Source: Maribacter cobaltidurans
Lineage (GTDB): Bacteria; Bacteroidota; Bacteroidia; Flavobacteriales; Flavobacteriaceae
DNA: 64,000 nt
Direction: 5' to 3'
Assembly: GCF_002269385.1 (NCBI RefSeq)
Contig: NZ_CP022957.1
Span: 1,731,001 to 1,795,000 of the forward strand
The notes under the pieces are model-generated. The model had not been told where the DNA came from and did not search any database. It was given only the letters and a program-made list of their open reading frames with translations. A program made the translations under genes and the position numbers. Position 1 is the first letter of the stretch. Each line of letters starts with the position of its first letter. Positions 42,917-50,854 of the stretch are shown here, in pieces.

Positions 42917-44071
42917 ATGATTTCTAATAATGTATTTGAATCCAAGCTTCCCCATGTAAAAACTACTATTTTTACTACGGTTGGAAACTTGGCCAGAAAG
43001 CATGGGGCAATTGACCTGTCCCAAGGCTTTCCAAATTTTGAGGCGGATGCTAAGCTTATTTCCTTGGTCAACCAAGCTATGGTTATGGGCCATAACCAAT
43101 ATGCCCCAATGCAGGGATATTATGGTTTAAGGGAGATTATTTCAGAAAAAATTGAAGCGTTGCATGGTCATCAATATCATCCGGAAACCGAAATCACAGT
43201 TACCGTTGGCGCTACCCAGGCCATCTTTACCGCCATATCCACCTTTGTGCATCCAGGTGACGAGGTAATCGTTTTTAAGCCTGCATATGACTGTTATGAA
43301 CCTGCAATTGAAGCTAACGGGGGTATCCCTGTGCTCATACAAATGAGCAAGGATGGGTATGCTATTGATTGGAATCTTTTTAAGAGAAAGATTACACCTA
43401 AAACACGGATGATAGTTATTAATACGCCCCATAATCCCAGTGGGAAAATCCTTAAGGAGGAAGATTTACTTCGGTTACAGGAAATAGTAAGACCTACCAA
43501 TATATTGGTATTGAGCGACGAGGTCTACGAACATATTGTTTTTGATGGAAAGGAACATCAAAGCGTTTCTAGGTTTACAGACTTGGCTGAACGAAGTTTT
43601 GTCTGTGCCTCCTTTGGCAAAACCTTCCACGTTACGGGTTGGAAAATAGGATACTGCGCCGCTCCCAAACCATTAATGGATGAATTCAGAAAAATCCACC
43701 AATTTGCCGTTTTCTGTGTGGACCATCCCGTGCAGAGAGCCTTGGTCGAATATTTAAAAAGACCGAAACACTATTTGGAACTCAATACCTTTTATCAACA
43801 AAAGCGGGATTATTTTTTAGAAAATCTAGATCCAAAAAAGTTCAGGTTTGTGCCGTCGGAAGGAACTTATTTTCAGCTATTGGACTACACGCAACTCACC
43901 CAGCAAGCTGACGAGGAATTTGCAAAAAAATTGATTTTGGAAGATAAGTTGGCCAGCATTCCCATTTCTTCTTTCAATGTAAATCATAGGGACGATAAAG
44001 TACTTCGGTTTTGTTTTGCAAAAACAGAAGATACCTTATCCAAAGCTTTGGATATTTTAAATGGTCTTTAA
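42917..44071 (+). CDS. PLP-dependent aminotransferase, methionine aminotransferase type
   Basis: A 384-residue class I/II aminotransferase resembling YbdL, which prefers methionine. The PLP lysine is in SFGKTFHVTGWKIGY; the PLP phosphate/pyridine contacts are in VTVGATQAIF, NTPHNPSGKIL and LSDEVYEHIVFDG; the substrate-binding Arg is near the C-terminus in VLRFCFAK. The opening IDLSQGFPNFEAD is the family standard. It likely recycles methionine from its keto acid (KMTB) or transaminates aromatic residues. The stop overlaps that of the convergent serine hydrolase (TTAA). Confidence 0.93.
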   Translation: MISNNVFESKLPHVKTTIFTTVGNLARKHGAIDLSQGFPNFEADAKLISLVNQAMVMGHNQYAPMQGYYGLREIISEKIEALHGHQYHPETEITVTVGATQAIFTAISTFVHPGDEVIVFKPAYDCYEPAIEANGGIPVLIQMSKDGYAIDWNLFKRKITPKTRMIVINTPHNPSGKILKEEDLLRLQEIVRPTNILVLSDEVYEHIVFDGKEHQSVSRFTDLAERSFVCASFGKTFHVTGWKIGYCAAPKPLMDEFRKIHQFAVFCVDHPVQRALVEYLKRPKHYLELNTFYQQKRDYFLENLDPKKFRFVPSEGTYFQLLDYTQLTQQADEEFAKKLILEDKLASIPISSFNVNHRDDKVLRFCFAKTEDTLSKALDILNGL

Positions 44072-45216
44072 TTCAGTGCCGCGTTTACTTTGTCCATAAA
44101 CTCGCCAATTTTATTCGGTTCCAACCACCGGGTAACTACCACCATGTCATTTTCTTCGTCTATAACAATAAAATTACCTCCAAAACCAGCCGCATAATAG
44201 ATGTTCTCTGATAATCCTTCCCAATGTCTATTTCCCTTTTGGTTCAACCACCACATATATCCATAATTGGCATTTGGAGTAGATGGCGTTATGGCCTGCC
44301 GAATCCAATTCTCACTTATTAGTTGTTCATTTTTCCATTTACCATTATTTAAGAATAACAGTCCAAAGCGGGCCATGTCCTCTGTGTTGATAAATAGACC
44401 TGCTCCAGAATGACCTCCACCCGTTACGGATTTCATGTTAATCCCATCGATTTCCGTCCATGCATGGTCATATCCATACCACCTCCAAGTAGTACTCGCA
44501 CCAATACGGTCCATAATGTTTTCCTTTAACACCTGTGGCAAAGGTTTTCTCCAAACATGGGTCAACGCATAAGCGAGTACATTGACACGCACATCGTTGT
44601 ACTCCATAAAAGTACCTGGTTCCTTAGGCTTTTCAAACTTCCAATCGTCTATGCCACCTTCACTGGGTGGACGATCCGCCCAATCCTTACCACCCCATAA
44701 CGCTCCAGACCAAGCCGAATTCTGCTGTAACAAATGTTCCCAGGTAATTTTGGAATTATGTTCCCCATCAAAAGTGCCATCCCAGATATAATCCGAAGCC
44801 TTATCCTTAGTGGATTTTATCAAACCGTGGTCCACCGCCAAGCCCGCTGTAGTACTCAAAAAACTTTTGGTGACACTAAACGTCATATCCACCCGTTTTA
44901 CATCGCCCCATTGGGCCACGATGTACCCATTTTTAAGTATCATTCCCGCAGGTCCGCCCCGTTTTTTGGTAGGACCTAGGATTTTATGAAAAGGTTCCTT
45001 TTCAAACCCTTTTAAAATAGCTATTCTTAAATCCCGAGAACCTGAATATTCATTCTCCATGGCAAATGTCAGTGCTTCATCGAGCTTCGCTTCATTTATC
45101 TTATACGTCTTTGGTGCCTTTTCTTCCCAGTTCGCATTCCGTTCCGGAAAGTAATAGTCCTGTGCACCAACCATAAAACTGGATAAGCATAATATTAGTA
45201 TCAAGTTCCTTTTCAT
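44068..45216 (-). CDS. Beta-lactamase-family (class C) serine hydrolase, exported
   Basis: A 382-residue penicillin-binding-fold hydrolase with signal peptide MKRNLILILCLSSFMVGAQ. The nucleophile motif SVTK is at residues 114-117 and the YxN-type Tyr is in FMEYNDVRVNV; a VTGGGHSGAGLF loop and GYMWWLNQ follow. Such proteins are esterases, D-aminopeptidases or beta-lactamase-like enzymes, and the substrate is not evident. It is the third gene of a minus-strand set after S9 peptidase and GNAT (gap 30 bp). Confidence 0.9.
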   Translation of the reverse strand: MKRNLILILCLSSFMVGAQDYYFPERNANWEEKAPKTYKINEAKLDEALTFAMENEYSGSRDLRIAILKGFEKEPFHKILGPTKKRGGPAGMILKNGYIVAQWGDVKRVDMTFSVTKSFLSTTAGLAVDHGLIKSTKDKASDYIWDGTFDGEHNSKITWEHLLQQNSAWSGALWGGKDWADRPPSEGGIDDWKFEKPKEPGTFMEYNDVRVNVLAYALTHVWRKPLPQVLKENIMDRIGASTTWRWYGYDHAWTEIDGINMKSVTGGGHSGAGLFINTEDMARFGLLFLNNGKWKNEQLISENWIRQAITPSTPNANYGYMWWLNQKGNRHWEGLSENIYYAAGFGGNFIVIDEENDMVVVTRWLEPNKIGEFMDKVNAALN

Positions 45217-45246
45217 ATATTCAAAGTTTTAATCATTTAGAAAAAA

Positions 45247-45765
45247 TCAATCTATATCCAACCGCATTAACCAATCCGTCTGTTTATCATTACCAATGTA
45301 ATAGGGATGTGTCCCGAATTTACCGAAACCATTTCTTTCATAAAATGCAATAGCATGCTCATTCTTCTCCCAGACTCCCAGCCAAATAAACTCCTTTTTA
45401 TATTCACTGGCCTTACTTTTGACCCAATTCAAAATATGTTTTCCCAATTGCTTTCCCTGAAATTTGTCCAATACATAGATTCGTTCCAGCTCCATGCTAT
45501 CTTCACGCTTTATATCAGTTTGGGCATCGTTTAAGTTAAGCTTAAAGTAAGCAGCTAACTCCCCATTCAAATAAACAAAGTAAAAATGCATATTGGGGTT
45601 TGCCATTTCCTCACACAGCCTTTTCTTGGAGAAAGCTTGATCCAAATATGTCTTAAAATCCTCGGGGTTATTTTGTTTCTCAAAAGCAGACCGGAAGGTA
45701 GATTTTGAGACCTCCACCAATATCTCCAAATGTAATGCTTCAGAGGGTACAAACTCCAAATTCAT
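45247..45765 (-). CDS. GNAT-family N-acetyltransferase
   Basis: A 172-residue acetyltransferase. The acetyl-CoA loop is in YVLDKFQGKQLGKHILNW (Q/RxxGxG/A type, here QGKQLG), followed by EFIWLGVWEKNEHAIAFYERNGFGKFG, the usual motif B with the catalytic Tyr nearby. The substrate could be an amine, a peptide N-terminus or an antibiotic; nothing in the sequence decides. It begins 12 bp after the stop of the S9 peptidase gene and is probably co-transcribed. Confidence 0.92.
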   Translation of the reverse strand: MNLEFVPSEALHLEILVEVSKSTFRSAFEKQNNPEDFKTYLDQAFSKKRLCEEMANPNMHFYFVYLNGELAAYFKLNLNDAQTDIKREDSMELERIYVLDKFQGKQLGKHILNWVKSKASEYKKEFIWLGVWEKNEHAIAFYERNGFGKFGTHPYYIGNDKQTDWLMRLDID

Positions 45766-45777
45766 TTGTCCTACTGT

Positions 45778-48147
45778 TTAGTCCGTCAGCGTTTCCTCAA
45801 AGAGCTTAAAGATGCGTTTGTATTCATCCGTCCAACTGCTCGGTTCTACAAAACCATGACGTTCTACGGGATACACCGCCATTTCCCAATTCTCCTTACC
45901 CAGCTCGATTAATCGCTGCGACAAACGTACCATATCCTGAAAATGCACATTATCGTCTACCATTCCATGAAGAATGAGAAGTTGGCCTTCCAAACCTTCG
46001 GCAAAATAGATAGGAGAACTACGTTTATAAGCCAAACTGTCCTGCACAGGCGTATTCAAAATATGGGCCGTATAGCCATGATTATAGGCCGCCCAATCCC
46101 CCACAGAACGAATGGCCGCACCCGCACTAAAGGTTTCGGGTGCATTGAACATACCCATTAGAGTGATAAACCCTCCATAAGAACCTCCGTATATCCCAAT
46201 TTTATTTGAATCCACACCATAATTCTCCACCAGATATTTGGCACCATCTACCTGATCTGATAGATCCTTGCCACCCATGTGACGGTAGATCCCCGTACGC
46301 CAGTCCCTACCGTAACCGGCACTTCCACGATAGTCAATATCCAATACGGTATATCCATTATCCACCAATAAATTGTGAAACATATATTCCCGGTAATAAG
46401 AGCTCCACCACTTATGTGCATTTTGTAAATAGCCTGCACCGTGCACAAAAATCACTGCTGCATTATTCTTTACGTCCTTATCCGGGGTGTAAAGCCTCGC
46501 ATGAACATTGGCCCCATCAGCGGCTGAAAAAGTAATGATTTCAGGGTCCTTCCATGAGTAGGCATTAAAGGCTTCCGTATTGGATTCGGTGATTTTCACG
46601 GGGTCGCCGCTTTTTCCATACACGGGATTTTTCTGTACATAAAGTTCTGTGGGCTTGTTTGAATACGAATAAAGGATGGCCATTTGTTTTTCATCCGGCG
46701 ACAGCGTTACATCGTTTCTCCCTTCCCACTGGGTCAATTGTTGCATTTTACCTCCTTTTAACGGCATCGTATAAAATTGACGGTCCCCTGGATGATTTTT
46801 GTTCGCCGTAAAATACCAGCGTTTTTTATCCTTGGAAATAAAGGGGTCGTAAATCTCAAAATCGCCGGAAGTCAAAGTCTTTTTGTTTTTTCCATCCATA
46901 TCCATAGTATATAGATGGGCATATCCTGTTTTTTCGGATTTATACCAAATACTTTTCCCATCGGGCATCCAGCCTAAATCTCCTCCGTTGAACCACCCTG
47001 TGATTCCTGGACCGGCAATCCAAGCTTCATCATGTTGACGGTCTAGTTGGGTAATAGTTCCGGTTTTGGCATCCAACAATACAATCCATCTATTTTTATA
47101 ATTACTGGCCTGTATGTCCAAAATGGCCTTATTGCCATTAGGATGCCAAGTTGGGCTTCCTATCCTACCTATTGGATTTTTATTTTCATAGGTTTTATCA
47201 GGATAATCCTTCATGAATTCCGGAACATCGTTCAACCCTTCCAAGCTATCCAATACAACCGGATAGTTTGTGTGCGCTTTAGTATCATACACGAACATTT
47301 CGTAGGTGGGAAGTTCGTCACCTACCTTTGTTCTGGTCGTTTGCTCTTCAGTATAGCCCGATTCCGTAACAAAATGGGGCACCATGGTTCTTTTATTTTT
47401 TGGCATGTCCATCAGTACATAGGTCACAAACCGACCGTTTGGACTAACCGTCTGATTGATTACTTGCTTACCGCCTATTTCTAAAGGCAACGGCTCAAGG
47501 TCATCCATTTTTTTACTGATGCTTTCTCCCAAGTCCTTCTTTTCCTTCCTTTCACGAAGTACTCCAAAAAGCTCTAGCTGATCCTGATAAAGCCATTCAT
47601 CTTTATTGCTTCTTTTTGGCTCTTCCCCAATCTTTTCAACAAAATCTGTTATTTGTTCCAGTGTACCATTGGCCAAATCCCAAGTATAAATGTTCTCACC
47701 ATTGACAAATGCAACTTTTTTTCCATCATCGGTAAAATGAGGATTGGACTCTCTTTCCTTGGTATTCGTAATGGCCAGTATTTTAGAGGTAGACTTATCC
47801 AAAATAAATATATCCCCATTATTGGAATAAACCGCTTTATCTTGGGATGGGTGGTCTATTCTTCTGTTGGATGGGAGTGCTATAGCGTCCAAATAATCCA
47901 CCTTCTTGATATCATTTTTATTTAGATCATAACGGTAAAGGGAATCGCTAAATGCCATATCCGGATTCCAATCAAAATAGATTGAGGAATGATCTGTTCC
48001 CCAAAAAACATTGGAAGGTCTATGACCAATAAAATCATCGCCCTTCATAATATCTTCAATCTTCAATTTCGAAATATTGGTCTCTTGTGCAGAAACTATA
48101 TTGATGATCAACAAACAAAAAACGGCGTATACAAAATGTATCTTCAT
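45778..48147 (-). CDS. S9-family prolyl oligopeptidase (DPP4-like)
   Basis: A 789-residue exported serine peptidase. Signal peptide MKIHFVYAVFCLLIINIVSA. A WD/propeller N-terminal domain (about 40-540) contains LSPDEKQMAI and similar blades; the C-terminal alpha/beta-hydrolase domain has the catalytic triad Ser656 (YGGSYGGF), Asp731 (GMVDDNVHF) and His764 (VERHGF). Known members cleave after proline in short peptides and complete extracellular protein digestion, matching the nearby M28, aminopeptidase P and S8 genes. First gene of a three-gene minus-strand unit. Possible read-through from a small gene upstream is blocked by a terminator. Confidence 0.95.
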   Translation of the reverse strand: MKIHFVYAVFCLLIINIVSAQETNISKLKIEDIMKGDDFIGHRPSNVFWGTDHSSIYFDWNPDMAFSDSLYRYDLNKNDIKKVDYLDAIALPSNRRIDHPSQDKAVYSNNGDIFILDKSTSKILAITNTKERESNPHFTDDGKKVAFVNGENIYTWDLANGTLEQITDFVEKIGEEPKRSNKDEWLYQDQLELFGVLRERKEKKDLGESISKKMDDLEPLPLEIGGKQVINQTVSPNGRFVTYVLMDMPKNKRTMVPHFVTESGYTEEQTTRTKVGDELPTYEMFVYDTKAHTNYPVVLDSLEGLNDVPEFMKDYPDKTYENKNPIGRIGSPTWHPNGNKAILDIQASNYKNRWIVLLDAKTGTITQLDRQHDEAWIAGPGITGWFNGGDLGWMPDGKSIWYKSEKTGYAHLYTMDMDGKNKKTLTSGDFEIYDPFISKDKKRWYFTANKNHPGDRQFYTMPLKGGKMQQLTQWEGRNDVTLSPDEKQMAILYSYSNKPTELYVQKNPVYGKSGDPVKITESNTEAFNAYSWKDPEIITFSAADGANVHARLYTPDKDVKNNAAVIFVHGAGYLQNAHKWWSSYYREYMFHNLLVDNGYTVLDIDYRGSAGYGRDWRTGIYRHMGGKDLSDQVDGAKYLVENYGVDSNKIGIYGGSYGGFITLMGMFNAPETFSAGAAIRSVGDWAAYNHGYTAHILNTPVQDSLAYKRSSPIYFAEGLEGQLLILHGMVDDNVHFQDMVRLSQRLIELGKENWEMAVYPVERHGFVEPSSWTDEYKRIFKLFEETLTD

Positions 48148-48233
48148 AAAAAATATATTAATTGGAAATAGCTACTTCCTCAGAAGAATATAAAAATAGG
48201 GATATTTAGAGGGAATTTCCTTCTGTTAATGGA

Positions 48234-48264
48234 AATAAAAAAGGAGCAAATCTCTTTGCTCCTT
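48234..48264 (-). terminator. Terminator of the lipoprotein/small-ORF unit
   Basis: AAGGAGCAAA (48241-48250) pairs with TTTGCTCCTT (48255-48264), 4-nt loop, with a T-run on the minus strand at 48240-48237. It lies 24 nt after the stop of the 37-residue ORF and before the S9 peptidase gene. Confidence 0.85.
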
Positions 48265-48287
48265 CCTTGGATTTTTAGTGTTCCTCC

Positions 48288-48401
48288 TTAAAAGGAAAAA
48301 AGCTTCTTTATAAGCCTCATAAAACCCTTCGTAAAAATGGCAACTTCAGATTTAGGTTTTTCCATAAGAACAGGTTTGTATTTGTATAAACTTTGAAACA
48401 T
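48288..48401 (-). CDS. Tiny 37-residue protein with C-terminal RLIKKLF motif
   Basis: An ATG-to-TAA frame of 37 codons on the minus strand, 33 nt after the stop of the lipoprotein and followed by an intrinsic terminator. The product is basic: MFQSLYKYKPVLMEKPKSE, then AIFTKGFMRLIKKLFSF. The last half can form an amphipathic helix. Its end resembles that of a second tiny ORF at 49116-49220 (VRLTKKLFML). I do not recognise either; the shared ending and the matched terminators argue that both are real genes. Function unknown. Confidence 0.5.
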   Translation of the reverse strand: MFQSLYKYKPVLMEKPKSEVAIFTKGFMRLIKKLFSF

Positions 48402-48434
48402 AAGTAGGTTAAGTTTTTTTGTATTTGTACTAAT

Positions 48435-48803
48435 TCAATTTTGTCTTATCGCAAAGGGTTTCCCAGATAGATAGGTAAGGTAGGTAATGCTATCTTCCTC
48501 TATCATTTGCACCCTATCCTCAGGAAAGTCAGTCCCGGGATATGAAATGGTATAAATATTTCCATCAATGGTCCATTTAAAATCCGTTAAATAAGTGACC
48601 TCATCATTCCGGTAACCATGGAATCTTCCCAGGTATACATCATTGAAAATCCATTCCTCCTTATCTATTACCATTTTATTATTATTCATGGCCGATTTAA
48701 CATCATTCTTCCAAATTCCAATTACAGGGTCATTATTTTCCTCGATCTTGGAACAGGAAACCAATAACAACAGCAGCAAAAGGGAACTAAACAGAGATTT
48801 CAT
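48435..48803 (-). CDS. Small lipoprotein, lipocalin-like
   Basis: A 122-residue lipoprotein: a poly-Leu signal ending LLVSC with Cys17. The mature part starts after a short acidic stretch with GIWKNDVKSAMNNNKMV and alternates short strands (EEWIFNDVYLGRF, TDFKWTIDGNIYTISYP), fitting the small lipocalin-like proteins common in Flavobacteriaceae. No ligand can be named. A -7-like box lies about 50 nt upstream. It may share a transcript with the tiny ORF downstream. Confidence 0.75.
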   Translation of the reverse strand: MKSLFSSLLLLLLLVSCSKIEENNDPVIGIWKNDVKSAMNNNKMVIDKEEWIFNDVYLGRFHGYRNDEVTYLTDFKWTIDGNIYTISYPGTDFPEDRVQMIEEDSITYLTYLSGKPFAIRQN

Positions 48804-48852
48804 AAATAGGTTAAGTTTAGGGTGATTTGGGATTCACTTTTTAACTTCAAAT

Positions 48853-48860
48853 CAAAAATA
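48853..48860 (-). promoter_or_regulatory. Candidate -7 box of the lipoprotein gene
   Basis: On the minus strand TATTTTTG, matching TAnnTTTG, 49 nt before the ATG. No good -33. The rest of 48861-49065 shows no gene and no repeat. Confidence 0.33.
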
Positions 48861-49065
48861 TGTAATCTTTTTCTTACATTTTTATTTTTGTGGCAAAATC
48901 TATTTTCATTGTGGTGTAATCAGTTAAAATTGTTATTTACGATTATTTGGCACCTCTGTCTATAATTGTACAAAGGTTGGCTAGAAGCAGTCCTTATTTT
49001 CGTTTTAAGTACTTAATTGAAAAGCTATGTAGTCCCAAAAACTTATAGCAGAGGTTATTAAACAA

Positions 49066-49096
49066 AAAAGAGCAACCTGGGGAAAGTTGCTCTTTT
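49066..49096. terminator. Intrinsic terminator after the second tiny ORF
   Basis: AAAAGAGCAAC (49066-49076) pairs perfectly with GTTGCTCTTTT (49086-49096), 9-nt loop, with T-rich sequence on both sides. On the minus strand it follows the 34-residue ORF by 19 nt. Confidence 0.85.
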
Positions 49097-49115
49097 CTTT
49101 TTTTAATTTTTTGAC

Positions 49116-49220
49116 TTAAAGCATGAAAAGCTTTTTGGTCAAACGTACAATACCACTTAGAAAATCGTTGTGATAGACTTGTACTTTTTCCTCTTGAGGA
49201 ACGTAATTTTGGGACTCCAT
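49116..49220 (-). CDS. Tiny 34-residue protein with C-terminal RLTKKLF motif
   Basis: A complete ATG-TAA frame on the minus strand, read as MESQNYVPQEEKVQVYHND then FLSGIVRLTKKLFML. The N-terminal half is acidic and the last 12 residues amphipathic. The ending closely matches that of the 37-residue ORF at 48288-48401 and both are followed by a perfect GAGCAA-type hairpin. No signal peptide or domain. Nothing else is visible between it and the scoB stop, apart from AT-rich sequence. Confidence 0.5.
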   Translation of the reverse strand: MESQNYVPQEEKVQVYHNDFLSGIVRLTKKLFML

Positions 49221-49384
49221 TTTGGGTTAAATTTTGTGGTTACTTTGGGTTTATTATCGATTTTGTAAATATAATTACAAAGGCAACTTAATCCCGAATA
49301 TTTGTTGTGAAGCTATTCAAGATCGTTGTGAATTATCATAGAGGATTCCATTCATCGATAAAACATAACTCTAGCAAGAAACCC

Positions 49385-50041
49385 CTAATCCACTTTCATT
49401 TCAGGGACCTGCCCGTTGATAATTAAATTGCCCTCTGTTGCGGCCTTGATTTCATCTACGCTTACCCTGGGTGCTCTTTCCAATAAAATAAAGCCCTCCG
49501 GCCCTACTTCCAAAACGGCCAAATTGGTAACTATCTTCTTTACACATTTTACCCCAGTAAGGGGAAGCGAACATGCTTTAAGCAATTTAGACTCTCCTGC
49601 CCTGTTGGTATGCATCATCGCTACGATAATATGTTCTGCGGAAGAAACCAGATCCATGGCACCACCCATACCCTTGACCATTTTGCCCGGAATTTTCCAA
49701 TTGGCAATATCACCGTTTTCCGCAACCTCCATAGCTCCTAATATGGTTAAGTCCACATGTTGTCCGCGAATCATTGAAAAACTTGTGGCAGAATCAAAAA
49801 AGGAAGCCCCTGGAAGGGTGGTTATGGTTTGCTTTCCGGCATTGATGACATCGGCATCTTCATCGCCCTCATAGGGAAACGGACCCATTCCCAAAACTCC
49901 ATTCTCACTTTGGAACTCAACACTGATATCATCCCTAACAAAATTGGCCACCAATGTAGGAATTCCAATTCCTAGGTTTACATAATAGCCGTCCTTTACC
50001 TCTTTTGCAATTCGTTTTGCGATTCCGTTCTTATCCAACAT
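49385..50041 (-). CDS. scoB: 3-oxoacid CoA-transferase subunit B
   Basis: A 218-residue subunit of the two-gene CoA-transferase that moves CoA from succinyl-CoA to acetoacetate, or a related acid. Catalytic Glu46 in FQSENGVLGMGP and the opening GYYVNLGIGIPTLVANF are typical, as is the AMEVAENGDIANWKIPGKMVKGMGGAMDLV block (quoted in pieces in family descriptions). It starts 3 nt after the scoA stop, so the subunits are translationally coupled. Role: ketone-body/acetoacetate or butanoate use. Confidence 0.95.
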   Translation of the reverse strand: MLDKNGIAKRIAKEVKDGYYVNLGIGIPTLVANFVRDDISVEFQSENGVLGMGPFPYEGDEDADVINAGKQTITTLPGASFFDSATSFSMIRGQHVDLTILGAMEVAENGDIANWKIPGKMVKGMGGAMDLVSSAEHIIVAMMHTNRAGESKLLKACSLPLTGVKCVKKIVTNLAVLEVGPEGFILLERAPRVSVDEIKAATEGNLIINGQVPEMKVD

Positions 50042-50044
50042 CTT

Positions 50045-50746
50045 TTAGTCTCTTTTTCTTACGGTTCGTTGTTCAATTCGTTTCTCATACCCTTTTCCCT
50101 GAAAGATTCGTTGGACAAAAATTCCGGGAACATGGATTTGATTGGGGTCCAGAGATCCTGCAGGTAGCAATTCCTCTACCTCGGCTACGGTTATCTTTGC
50201 CGCTCCGCACATGCAAGGGTTAAAATTCCGTGCCGTCCCCTTGAAAATTAAATTCCCTGCTTCATCCCCTTTCCAAGCTTTGACGAATGCAAAATCGGCT
50301 TTAAAAGCCTCCTCCAAAACATACATCTTGCCATTGAATTCCCTGGTCTCCTTCCCCTCTGCAACCTCAGTTCCATACCCAGCAGGCGTATAAAATGCTG
50401 GGAAGCCTCCTTGCGCCGCCCGACATTTTTCGGCCAAGGTCCCCTGTGGCGTTAGCTCAACCTCAAGTTCCCCACTTAACATTTGCCGTTCAAATTCATC
50501 ATTCTCTCCTACATAGGACGAAATCATTTTTTTGATCTGATGTTTTTGAAGTAAAAGTCCCAGGCCAAAGTCGTCTACTCCCGCATTATTGGAGATACAG
50601 GTAATGCTTTTTATACCCAATCGTACCAATTCAGCAATGGCCATTTCCGGAATTCCACAAAGGCCAAATCCCCCTAACATAAAGGTCATTCCATCCTTTA
50701 CCCCTTTAAGGGCCTCTTCAACATTAGATACCGTTTTCCTGATCAT
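50045..50746 (-). CDS. scoA: 3-oxoacid CoA-transferase subunit A
   Basis: A 233-residue partner of ScoB. CoA-binding loop [13 protein letters not shown] (residues 22-34) and [19 protein letters not shown] are typical, followed by [25 protein letters not shown] and the end [10 protein letters not shown]. Together with ScoB it forms the CoA-transferase. It precedes scoB by 3 nt. A promoter is expected in the short gap before the PBP1A terminator. Confidence 0.95.
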   Translation of the reverse strand: MIRKTVSNVEEALKGVKDGMTFMLGGFGLCGIPEMAIAELVRLGIKSITCISNNAGVDDFGLGLLLQKHQIKKMISSYVGENDEFERQMLSGELEVELTPQGTLAEKCRAAQGGFPAFYTPAGYGTEVAEGKETREFNGKMYVLEEAFKADFAFVKAWKGDEAGNLIFKGTARNFNPCMCGAAKITVAEVEELLPAGSLDPNQIHVPGIFVQRIFQGKGYEKRIEQRTVRKRD

Positions 50747-50800
50747 AATATGCTTTACATGTTATATTACTAAAATAAGGCTTTTAAATTGAAAAAATAA

Positions 50801-50830
50801 AAAAGCCCCAGTCATTCCCGGGGCTTTTTT
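50801..50830. terminator. Intrinsic terminator between PBP1A and scoA
   Basis: AAAAGCCCC (50801-50809) pairs with GGGGCTTTT (50820-50828), with A-runs and T-runs on both sides. It ends the gldH-mrcA transcript on the minus strand; scoA starts 54 bp further on. Confidence 0.88.
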
Positions 50831-50854
50831 AAAAATTAAATAATTGATTTCTTG

